Source: Pseudomonadota bacterium (GTDB lineage Bacteria > Pseudomonadota > Alphaproteobacteria > Rhizobiales > Hyphomicrobiaceae). From it: a DNA stretch of 49,662 bases. The DNA lies in the NCBI GenBank assembly GCA_023410905.1, contig JAEYPL010000231.1, positions 1-49,662 of the forward strand, given 5' to 3'. Positions 9,222-16,830 of the stretch are shown in pieces; position 1 is the stretch's first letter, and every line of letters begins with the position of its first letter. The notes beneath the pieces are model-generated. The model was not told the origin of the DNA. It saw only the letters and a program-made list of their open reading frames with translations, and did no database searches. The translations under genes and the position numbers were made by a program.

Positions 9222-9857
9222 ATGATGCCAGCCAACGTCACCGTCGTTTCGCACCCGCTGGTCCAGCACAAATTGTCTCTCATGCGAGACATCAGCACCA
9301 CGACGTCGAAATTCAGGGCCCTGCTGCGCGAGATCAGCCTGCTGCTTACCTACGAGATCTGCCGCGATCTCGAGACCGAGATGGTCGAGATCACGACTCC
9401 GCTCGAGACCTTCATGGCACCGCGCCTCGAAGGCAAGAAGCTCTGCTTCATCTCGATCCTGCGCGCCGGCAACGGGCTATTGGATGGCATGCTCGACCTC
9501 GTACCGTCCGCGCGCGTCGGCCACATCGGCCTCTATCGCGATCCGAATACACTGAAGCCCGTCGAGTACTACCTGAAGCTTCCCGACCGCATCGAGGATC
9601 GGCTCTGCATCTGCGTCGATCCCATGCTGGCGACGGGCAACTCCGCAGTTGCCGCCGTCGAACGTATCAAGGAAGCCGGCGCCCGCCGCATCAAGTTCGT
9701 CTGCCTGCTTGCCGCCCCGCCGGGCATCGACACCTTCGCCGCCGCGCATCCCGACGTACCGATCCTGACCGCTGCCATCGATCGCCAGCTCAACGAGCAC
9801 GCCTATATCGTTCCGGGCCTCGGCGATGCCGGCGACAGGATGTACGGCACAAAGTAA
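9222..9857 (+). CDS. upp: Uracil phosphoribosyltransferase
   Basis: Converts uracil plus PRPP to UMP in pyrimidine salvage, acting in the cytoplasm. The 211-residue length is typical for Upp. Recognisable blocks are HPLVQHKLSLMRD at the N-terminus, the SILRAGNGLLDGML segment, the PRPP-binding loop VDPMLATGNSAVAA and the C-terminal uracil-binding region IVPGLGDAGDRMYGTK. There is an ATG at 9222 and another at 9225; GAGG lies 4 bases upstream of the first. It converges on fdhE with only 11 bases between stop codons. It may be the last gene of the operon or have its own promoter in the 119-base gap. Confidence 0.95.
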   Translation: MMPANVTVVSHPLVQHKLSLMRDISTTTSKFRALLREISLLLTYEICRDLETEMVEITTPLETFMAPRLEGKKLCFISILRAGNGLLDGMLDLVPSARVGHIGLYRDPNTLKPVEYYLKLPDRIEDRLCICVDPMLATGNSAVAAVERIKEAGARRIKFVCLLAAPPGIDTFAAAHPDVPILTAAIDRQLNEHAYIVPGLGDAGDRMYGTK

Positions 9858-9868
9858 CGAAGGCCCGA

Positions 9869-10789
9869 TCAGTATCCGAGGAGGAAAGGGTTCTGGCTGC
9901 CACGCTTCCAGCCTTCCTCGGCGAGCAGCATGTCGAGACCGACGCTCGCCAAGTCGTCGCTGAGCGGTTCGAGCGCTACATCATTGACCTGATAGACGAT
10001 CTTCACGTAGCCACGGCAGCTCTCGCAGGTCTCGGCCTTGACGGTATCAGGCTGATCCTCGATGCCGCGGAAGCTAACGCCATCCGTCGCTCCGCATAGC
10101 ACGCACATGACGCGGATCACATTCCACATGGTCCCGCAGAGACTGCACGTGCAATAGCGCGTGTTGTACGCCTTCGGCCAACCGACCACGCTGCTCGCCA
10201 CGGGCGGACTGCCGCACGAAGGACACGCCGCATGGGCAACCGGTGTCAACGCGTCGGCATCGAGCATCGCCGCCAGTCGCGTGAAATGCACCTGAAGCCC
10301 TGCAAGGATCAGAACGCGCTGCGCCATGTCGTCGGTCGATGCCGGGTCCTTCAGTGCACCCGCCACGAGCTCGCGCCCACGCAATGGAACAGCCTCGATG
10401 AGCGCATCGACAGCCACCGCCGTTGCCGGAGGCAAAGTCATCGCACGCAGCCGAACCGCAAGTCCTTCGACGGCCGCCAGCATGGCGTCATCCACCTCGA
10501 GAGTTCCACGCGCGATCGGCGGCATGCCGTTCTGCTGGGAGCGCGCAATCAGATCATCGGCGGGCAGGAATACCGGTGGCAGCGTGGCCACGATATCATG
10601 CTGCGCAGACGCGAGCCCTGCGAGAAACTCGAGATAGGGGCCGAGCTTGTGACCGGAGCGCGCCAGCTCCGCGAGACGCTCGGCACGCCTCAGGAATAGC
10701 GCTGACGGATCAGGAAGCACAGCGAACGGTGGCTTCGCCTGCTCTCCGATATTGCTCATGTCGCCGACGATGCGGCGTGCACCGGGCAT
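9869..10789 (-). CDS. fdhE: Formate dehydrogenase accessory protein FdhE
   Basis: FdhE is a cytoplasmic rubredoxin-like iron protein needed for assembly of respiratory formate dehydrogenases. This 306-residue version keeps the four CxxC motifs of the C-terminal half: CPSCGSPP, CSLCGTMWN, CVLCGATDG and CESCRGYVK, consistent with metal-binding knuckles. The N-terminal half is helical and ends in long Leu/Ala-rich segments, as usual for the family. I prefer the ATG at 10787-10789, because GAGGTG sits 5 bases upstream; a GTG at 10795 and an ATG at 10759 are alternatives. It is the last gene of the leftward formate dehydrogenase cluster, 76 bases after the gamma subunit. Confidence 0.92.
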   Translation of the reverse strand: MPGARRIVGDMSNIGEQAKPPFAVLPDPSALFLRRAERLAELARSGHKLGPYLEFLAGLASAQHDIVATLPPVFLPADDLIARSQQNGMPPIARGTLEVDDAMLAAVEGLAVRLRAMTLPPATAVAVDALIEAVPLRGRELVAGALKDPASTDDMAQRVLILAGLQVHFTRLAAMLDADALTPVAHAACPSCGSPPVASSVVGWPKAYNTRYCTCSLCGTMWNVIRVMCVLCGATDGVSFRGIEDQPDTVKAETCESCRGYVKIVYQVNDVALEPLSDDLASVGLDMLLAEEGWKRGSQNPFLLGY

Positions 10790-10865
10790 TCTCACCTCTG
10801 CGGTTCCGGATTGGAAAAAGGGCTCCTCCGGCGGACATGGTCCTGCAGGAAGAGCCGTAGATAGC

Positions 10866-11567
10866 CTATTCGGCAGGTGTCACGTGCTGTCGATCGACCT
10901 TGCCTTCATCGACTTCCTTACGCAGCCACTTGCGGTGATGCCGCCAGCCCCAACCGCCGGTGACGAAACCGCGCGTCATGGCGCTGAACGTACCGCGCAC
11001 CCAGATCGCCGCGTAGACGTGGACGATCCAGATCGTGATCGCGAGTACAGCCGCACTCGCATGAAGGAGCGCCGCCAAACGAAGCTGGTCGATCGTCGCC
11101 TTGAAGCCGAACAAGCCTTCGACGTAGGCAAGTCCGGGCTCCCAAAGTCCGAGGCCAGTGATGAACAGCACCGCCACCAGCACGGCCTGCGACCAGAAGA
11201 CGAACTTCTGACCAGCATTGTATTTGCCGACCTCCGGCAGATACTCTTCATTGCCGCTCAACACATGGCGAATGCGTGCGAGCCACACCCAGTCCGTGCG
11301 CTCAGGCAGATTCTGCGCGAAGAAGCGGATAAAAAGCCCGATGAAGCCGACGACGAGCACAACACCGATCCAGGGATGCAGCCAGCGCACTGTCGCTCCG
11401 CCACCGAAGAGCCCGCTCAACCAGAACAAGCTCGGGTGGAAGAGCGAAAGCCCGCTCAACAGCAGCAGAACGAAGCTGATTGCGACGATCCAATGGTTGA
11501 TGCGGGCACTTCCCGAATAGCGGGGCACACGCATGTGTGCACCGCTGTCCTCATCATGCATGCTCAC
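10866..11567 (-). CDS. fdoI: Formate dehydrogenase gamma subunit (cytochrome b556)
   Basis: Integral membrane di-haem cytochrome that passes electrons from the beta subunit to quinone. The 233-residue protein has four predicted helices. Candidate haem-ligand histidines are in RINHWIVAISF (helix 1), RWLHPWIGVVLV (helix 2), AALLHASAAVLAI and WIVHVYAAIWV (helix 4), as in FdnI/FdoI. The GTG start at 11565-11567 overlaps the beta-subunit stop (GTGA on the minus strand); an ATG six bases further in is an alternative. It lies between the beta subunit and fdhE in the standard fdoGHI-fdhE order. Confidence 0.94.
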   Translation of the reverse strand: MSMHDEDSGAHMRVPRYSGSARINHWIVAISFVLLLLSGLSLFHPSLFWLSGLFGGGATVRWLHPWIGVVLVVGFIGLFIRFFAQNLPERTDWVWLARIRHVLSGNEEYLPEVGKYNAGQKFVFWSQAVLVAVLFITGLGLWEPGLAYVEGLFGFKATIDQLRLAALLHASAAVLAITIWIVHVYAAIWVRGTFSAMTRGFVTGGWGWRHHRKWLRKEVDEGKVDRQHVTPAE

Positions 11568-12502
11568 GACTTACCTCCCGCCAGCTTCTCGGCATTCTCC
11601 TCGTCTTCCTTGGAGACGCGATTGGGCCCCTGCAGGATGTGGTGGATCACGCCGGCTGCCGCCGTCAGACCGATCAACGCGAGACCAGCGTACTTTCCGA
11701 CACCCTTCCAGGCCTCGACGAGCGGACTGATCCGCGGGTTCTGAGCAAGGCCAGCATAGAGCTGCGGCTTGTCGGCGTGATGGAGCACGTACATGACGTG
11801 CGTGCCCTGCACGCCCGGCGGATCATAGAGCCCCGCCTTGTCGAAGCCGCGAGACTTCAAGTCGGTGATGCGCTTTGCCGCCCAGTCCTTCATCTCGTCC
11901 TTCGTGCCGAACACGATCGCCTGTGTCGGACAAGCCTTCTGGCAGGCAGGTCCCTGGCCCACAGCCACACGATCCGAGCAGAGCGTGCACTTGTAGGCCT
12001 TGTGGTCAGCATTCGAGATGCGCGGGATGTTGAAGGGACAGCCCTTCACGCAATACCCGCAGCCGATGCAGTTCTCCTTGATAAAATCGACGATGCCATT
12101 GGAGTACTGCACGATCGCACCCGGTGAGGGGCACGCTTTGAGACAGCCCGGATCCTCGCAATGCATGCAGCCGTCCTTGCGGATCAGCCAATCGAGATTG
12201 CCGCTCTCCGGATTCTCGTACTCGGTGTAGCGCATCAGCGTCCAGCTGTTGGCCGTCAGGTCATGCGGGTTGTCATAGACACCCACATTGACGCCGACCT
12301 CCTCCGTCAGCTGGTTCCATTCGAGGCACGCCGTCTGGCATGCCTTGCAGCCGATGCACTTCGACACGTCGATCAGCTTGGCCACCTCGGTCTGCCGCTT
12401 TGCGGGCGGCGTGATCGTGGAAGCCGAGCGGCGGATCATGTCCTTCTCGCCGAACTTGGCTGAGGACTTCTCCGTGGTGGGGTTGGGGATTGCTGGAAAC
12501 AT
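11564..12502 (-). CDS. fdoH: Formate dehydrogenase beta subunit (4Fe-4S ferredoxin-like)
   Basis: Electron-transfer subunit, 312 residues, with four cysteine clusters for [4Fe-4S] centres: CIGCKACQTAC, CMHCEDPGCLKAC, CIGCGYCVKGC and CTLCSDRVAVGQGPAC with a following CQKAC. The C-terminus holds the single transmembrane helix typical of FdnH/FdoH (AGLALIGLTAAAGVIHHIL), which anchors the subunit and places a histidine near the gamma-subunit haem. The ATG at 12500-12502 follows GGGGAG at good spacing. The gene begins 14 bases after the alpha-subunit stop. The extra N-terminal 25 residues compared with the E. coli protein are not unusual in alphaproteobacteria. Confidence 0.94.
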   Translation of the reverse strand: MFPAIPNPTTEKSSAKFGEKDMIRRSASTITPPAKRQTEVAKLIDVSKCIGCKACQTACLEWNQLTEEVGVNVGVYDNPHDLTANSWTLMRYTEYENPESGNLDWLIRKDGCMHCEDPGCLKACPSPGAIVQYSNGIVDFIKENCIGCGYCVKGCPFNIPRISNADHKAYKCTLCSDRVAVGQGPACQKACPTQAIVFGTKDEMKDWAAKRITDLKSRGFDKAGLYDPPGVQGTHVMYVLHHADKPQLYAGLAQNPRISPLVEAWKGVGKYAGLALIGLTAAAGVIHHILQGPNRVSKEDEENAEKLAGGKS

Positions 12503-12516
12503 CTATCTGCTCTCCC

Positions 12517-15500
12517 CTATGCCACCGGCCCGACGATGGGCTCGACGTTGACGAGAAATGCCTTGTACTCCGGCGTCTGCGAGTTGGCGTCGCCGACCGG
12601 CGGCGTCAGCCCGTTGATCGGATTGGCCTTGCGGGCCACGCCGATGAAGCCGAAGTTGAGCGGCAGTCCGACGGTGTGCACGGTCTTGCCGTCGATCGTC
12701 AGTGGCTTCAGCCGCTTCGTCACGACGGCCTTGCCCTTGACCTGTCCACGCTTGGACCACACACGCACCCAGCCGCCATGCTTGATGCCCTTCTCGGCCG
12801 CAAGCTGTTCGGACATCTCCACGAAGAACTCGGGCTGCACGACAGCATTCATGTGCACGCCCTTCGTCCAGTAATGGAAATGCTCGACGAGGCGATAGGT
12901 GGTAGCGACGATCGGGAACTCCTTCGATGTGCCGAATGACGGCCGGTCACGCTCGAACACGCGCGCTGCCGGATTGCCTTTCAGCTTCGGGAAGACCGGG
13001 TTCGTCACCGGCGACTCGAACGGCTCGTAGTGGACAGGGAACGGTCCATCCGCCATCAACCCGCGCACCCAGAGACGGGACACGCCTTCGGGGTTCATGA
13101 TGAAGGGACCGGTGGCCTGAGAGGGCGGGATGGTCGGCACGTAATCCGGCACATCCGGTCCGGTCCAGCGCTCGCCGTTCCAGAACATGTACTTCTTACG
13201 CTCGCTCCAGGGCTTGCCTTCCGGGTCGGCCGAGGCGCGATTGTACTGGATGCGGCGATTGGCAGGCCACGAGAAGCCCCAGTTGCCGTACACACCGAGC
13301 CCCGAGGGATCGGCGTTGTCACGACGCTGCGAGAGATTGCCCGCAGGACCGTAGACGCCTGTGTAGATCCACATGGCACCGTCGGTCGAACCGTCGTCGC
13401 GCATCTCACCGAAGCTCGCGAGCTGCGAGCCGGCCTGACGCGTGACCTTGCCACTAGCGTCCTTCAGATCCACCAGCGCTTTGCCGTTGAGCTCCTTCAA
13501 AAGCTCGTCTGCGCTCGGCTCCGCCGGATCCTTGTACGACCAGTCGACGGCGAGCAGCGGCTCCGCACCCTTGCCACCCTGGGTCTCGTAGAGCTTGCGA
13601 ATGCGATTGAACAGATCCGCCAGGATGACCACGTCGGTGCGTGAGTCATGATAGGGATCTGCCGCCTGCCATTTCCACGAGATGCAGCGGCTCGAGTTGG
13701 TCAGGCTCCCCGCTTCCTCGGCGAACGAGGTAACCGGCAGCATGAACACTTCCGTTTGAATCTTGGCGGGATCGACGTTGTTGAACTCGCCGTGATTCTC
13801 CCAGAACCGTGCCGTATCGGTCTCGATCGGATCGATGCTGACGAGGAACTTCAGCTTCGCCAGGCCAGCGGCGCTCTTGTTGGAGTCCGCGATGGCCATG
13901 AGCGGGTTGAAGCCCTGGCAGATCAGTCCGTTCGTCTTGCCCTGGTTGATCAGATCGAACATCCTGAGGCAGTCGTAGGCCACATCGAGCTTCGGCAGCC
14001 AGTCGTAGCCGAAGTTGTTCTCCGGCGTTGCCTTCGCGCCGAAGTACGACTTCAGGAAGCTCACATAGAACTTCCGGTAGTTCTGCCAGTAGCTCGTCTG
14101 GTTGGCCTGGAGCGGCTTGAACGTCCGCTTGCTCAAATGCGATTCGAGCGTCGGCTCCTGCTCGGTCGGCAACGCAAGGTAGCCGGGAATGGCTGCCGTG
14201 AGCGTACCGACATCGGTGATGCCCTGCACGTTGGAGTGCCCGCGAAGAGCGTTCACACCGCCGCCAGGAACGCCGATGTTGCCGCAGAGAAGCTGGATCA
14301 TCGCCGCAGTACGGATGTTCTGAGCACCATGCGAGTGCTGCGTCCATCCGAGCGCGTACATGATCGTCATCGCCCGCTCGCCATTGGCGGTCGAGGCGAT
14401 CCACTCGGCTACCTTCAGGAACTTGTCCTGCGGCGTCCCGCTCACGCGATTGACCATCTCGGGCGTATAGACCGCGAAATGCTTCTTCATGAGCTGGAAC
14501 ACAGAGCGCGGGTGCTCGAGCGTCATGTCACGCACGGCATAGCCGTCCGGACCGATCTCGTATTCCCACGAGCTGCGATCGTACGTCGCCTTGGACTCGT
14601 CGTACCCGGAGAAGAAGCCTTCATTGAAGGCGTAACCTTCCTTCACCAGATAGGCAGCGTTCGTGTAGTGGCGGACGTACTCCTTGTGGATCTTGTCGTT
14701 GCTGAGGAGGTAGTTGACGATACCTGAAAGAAACGCAACGTCGGATCCTGGACGCAGAGGCGCATAGTGATCGGCAACAGCCGCCGACCGCGTGAAGCGC
14801 GGATCGACCACCATGAGCTTGGCGCCACGCTCGGCTTTCGCCTCGGTGACCCACTTGAATCCGCACGGGTGAGCTTCGGCGGCATTGCCGCCCATAACGA
14901 GGACGAGATCCGTATTACGGATATCCGTCCAACTGTTGGTCATCGCACCGCGACCGAATGTCGGGCCCAGACTGGACACCGTCGGTCCGTGTCAGATCCT
15001 CGCCTGATTTTCAATCTGGAGAAGACCGAGACCACGCGCGACCTTGTACGTCACCCAGCCGGTCTCGTTGGTGACCGAGCTGCCGGAAAGGAAACCCGTC
15101 GTTGTCCAGCGGTTGACCGTCACGCCCGCCGCGTTCTTCTCGACGAAGTTCGCGTCGCGGTCTTCCTTCATGAGCTTCGCGATGCGCTCCATCGCGAAAT
15201 CCCAGGTCACGGGCTCGAACTTGGCCGTGCCGGGCTTGCGATACATGGGCGTCTTCACGCGAGTCGCGGAATGAATGTAATCGATCGCGGCGGCGCCCTT
15301 CGGGCACAGCGTTCCGCGATTAACCGGATGGTCGGCATCTCCCTCGATGTGAACGACTTCCAATTTGCCCTTGCTGGCCTTGTTCGGGGCCGCATAGGCG
15401 AGCATTCCGCAGCTCACGGCGCAATAGGGGCACGTCGTGCGCGCTTCCTTGGTCTGGACAAGCCTGAATGGCTTGACGAGCGCCGAGACTTGCGCCTCCG

Positions 15501-15591
15501 CCTCTCCAAAGCCGAGCGCGCCGATAGCGGTTCCTGCTGCGCCGGCACCAGCCAGCTGCATGAACCTTCGGCGAGAGACTTCAATGTTCAT
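12517..15591 (-). CDS. fdoG: Formate dehydrogenase alpha subunit, selenoprotein (in-frame UGA = Sec)
   Basis: Catalytic Mo/W-bis-MGD subunit oxidising formate in the periplasm. It appears as two open frames, but they are one gene of 1024 codons in the same phase, separated only by a TGA at 14992-14994. Around it the protein reads QARI-U-HGPTVSSLGPTFGRG, which lines up with the selenocysteine site ARV-U-HGPTV of E. coli FdoG/FdnG, so residue 200 should be selenocysteine. The N-terminus SRRRFMQLAGAGAAG is a Tat signal; C54, C57, C61 and C96 bind the [4Fe-4S] cluster. After the UGA come GGNAAEAHPCGFKWV, VVDPRFTRSAAVADHYAP and many other conserved blocks through to the C-terminal MGD-binding domain. 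GGAGGT lies 9 bases before the ATG at 15589-15591. A sense-codon interpretation is excluded by the conserved flanks; expression requires SelA, SelB and tRNA-Sec, which are not in the window. Confidence 0.95.
14953..14994 (-). promoter_or_regulatory. Bacterial SECIS element for fdoG
   Basis: Immediately 3' of the UGA the minus-strand RNA can fold into a bacterial SECIS hairpin. The lower stem pairs ACCGA (14986-14982) with UCGGU (14957-14953). The apical stem pairs CCA (14975-14973) with UGG (14969-14967) around a GUC loop, the same kind of small G-U-containing loop that SelB recognises in E. coli fdhF and fdnG/fdoG. Distance from UGA to apical loop is 19 bases, within the usual range. Confidence 0.82.
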
Positions 15592-15608
15592 GGGTCAGCC
15601 ACCTCCTT

Positions 15609-15626
15609 GCAAATATTCTAATTTGC
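15609..15626. promoter_or_regulatory. Inverted repeat GCAAAT-N6-ATTTGC in fdoG leader
   Basis: A perfect 6-base inverted repeat with a 6-base AT-rich spacer lies just upstream of the fdoG ribosome-binding site (GGAGGT near 15600-15605) in an otherwise GC-rich gap. Its size and position suit a repressor or activator site controlling the formate dehydrogenase operon. The regulator is unknown. Confidence 0.35.
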
Positions 15627-15647
15627 TTTCCAAGGAGAAGACTGCAG

Positions 15648-15673
15648 TGCGCCACCCCCATCAAGGTGGCGCA
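15648..15673 (-). terminator. Hairpin after methyltransferase operon
   Basis: Perfect 9-base stem TGCGCCACC/GGTGGCGCA with an 8-base loop, 54 bases beyond the stop of the leftward methyltransferase gene and before the fdoG leader. There is no clear T-tract, so it may be a weak or Rho-assisted terminator separating the two leftward operons. Confidence 0.5.
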
Positions 15674-15726
15674 TCCAATGCTGCGATTGCAAAAGCCAAT
15701 TGATCAAGGCCGGCGACGGCTCGCAC

Positions 15727-16800
15727 CTAGGGCCGCGCCTCGAGAATCATGTTGAATGGCGTTTCAGTCGCGCGGCGAACACTCGTGAAACCGCCTGCCG
15801 TGATCACTTCTTTCAACTTCGCCTCGCCTGCCTGCGCACCGAGCGCTGACCCGACCTCCTGCGATAACGAGGCGGGAACGCAGATCATCGTCGAAGCTGC
15901 ATAGTACAGACGACCGACCGGATTGAGGTTTTCATTAAGGCTGTTGCCGGCCATCGGTTCGACGATCATCCATGTCCCATCGGGCTTCAACGACTGGCGA
16001 ATGTGCTTCACCGCGCCTGTGGGATCGCCCATGTCATGGAGGCAATCGAAGCATGTCACCAAGTCGAAGTCCTTGCCCGGATAGTCCTTGGCCAGCCCGA
16101 CCTCGAACCGTGCATTGGCAGAGACGCCGTGCGATTTCGCGTGTGCTTGCGCGTCCTCAATCGATCCGGGGTGAAAATCGAACCCGATGAACTGCGACTT
16201 CGGGAATGCCTTGGCCATGAGCACCGTCGACCAGCCATGTCCGCAGCCGATGTCCGCGACTTTCGCTCCGCGCTCGAGTTTCGCCGCCACGCCTTCGAGG
16301 GCAGGAAGCCACGAAGAGACGAGATTGTTGAGGCACCCGGGCCGGAAGAAACGCGCGACCGCGCAGAACATGCAGCCGGCCTGCTCTCCCCATGCAACAC
16401 CGCCACCGGATTTGAATGCGGCCTGCACCTTCGACTGGTTCTCCTGCAGAGCGGCCATCAAATCGAAGGCTCCCATCATATAGACCGGGCTTTCCTCATT
16501 GGCGAATATCATGGCCTGCTCCGGCGGCAACGAGAAGCGCGCCGACGCTGCATCATAGGCGAGGTAGTTCGAGGCTGCCTGATTGGACAGCCACTCGCGC
16601 ACGTAGCGCTCATCTGCTTTTGCAGCCGCCGCAAGCTCAGCCGATGTCAGCGGGCCTTTTGCCGCGAGCGTCTTGTAGAAGCCGAGCGCATCGCCCATGC
16701 GGACCATTGCAACGCTGGACGCGCCGCCGAGGTCGGAGAGCATCTGACCGATGAATGCATTGAGCTTGTTCTCATCAACAGCGGTTCTTACCTGTGACAT
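15727..16800 (-). CDS. SAM-dependent methyltransferase with N-terminal winged-helix dimerisation domain
   Basis: A 357-residue class I methyltransferase of the Rv2258c-like or small-molecule O-methyltransferase type. Residues 1-100 form a winged-helix dimerisation domain (MGDALGFYKTLAAKGPLTSA, ERYVREWLSNQAASNYL). The SAM-binding motif I is KVADIGCGHGWST (residues 180-192), with the acidic residue of motif II in FIGFDFHPGSIEDA and a motif IV-like LVTCFDCLHDMGDP. A Cys-containing segment (GEQAGCMFCAVARFFRPGC) sits between the domains. It is the last gene of a three-gene leftward operon, 30 bases after the hydrolase-glycosyltransferase fusion gene. The methyl acceptor is unknown; tailoring of a glycosylated lipid or secondary metabolite is suggested only by the neighbour. 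Confidence 0.85.
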   Translation of the reverse strand: MSQVRTAVDENKLNAFIGQMLSDLGGASSVAMVRMGDALGFYKTLAAKGPLTSAELAAAAKADERYVREWLSNQAASNYLAYDAASARFSLPPEQAMIFANEESPVYMMGAFDLMAALQENQSKVQAAFKSGGGVAWGEQAGCMFCAVARFFRPGCLNNLVSSWLPALEGVAAKLERGAKVADIGCGHGWSTVLMAKAFPKSQFIGFDFHPGSIEDAQAHAKSHGVSANARFEVGLAKDYPGKDFDLVTCFDCLHDMGDPTGAVKHIRQSLKPDGTWMIVEPMAGNSLNENLNPVGRLYYAASTMICVPASLSQEVGSALGAQAGEAKLKEVITAGGFTSVRRATETPFNMILEARP

Positions 16801-16830
16801 GACGCGTACTCCTGGGACGAGTTTCGGATC

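Noticed and set aside
14980..14994. Split of the formate dehydrogenase alpha gene by a frameshift or nonsense mutation
   Set aside because: Both parts are in the same frame, the stop is UGA precisely at the selenocysteine position, and a SECIS-like hairpin follows, so recoding is the better explanation.
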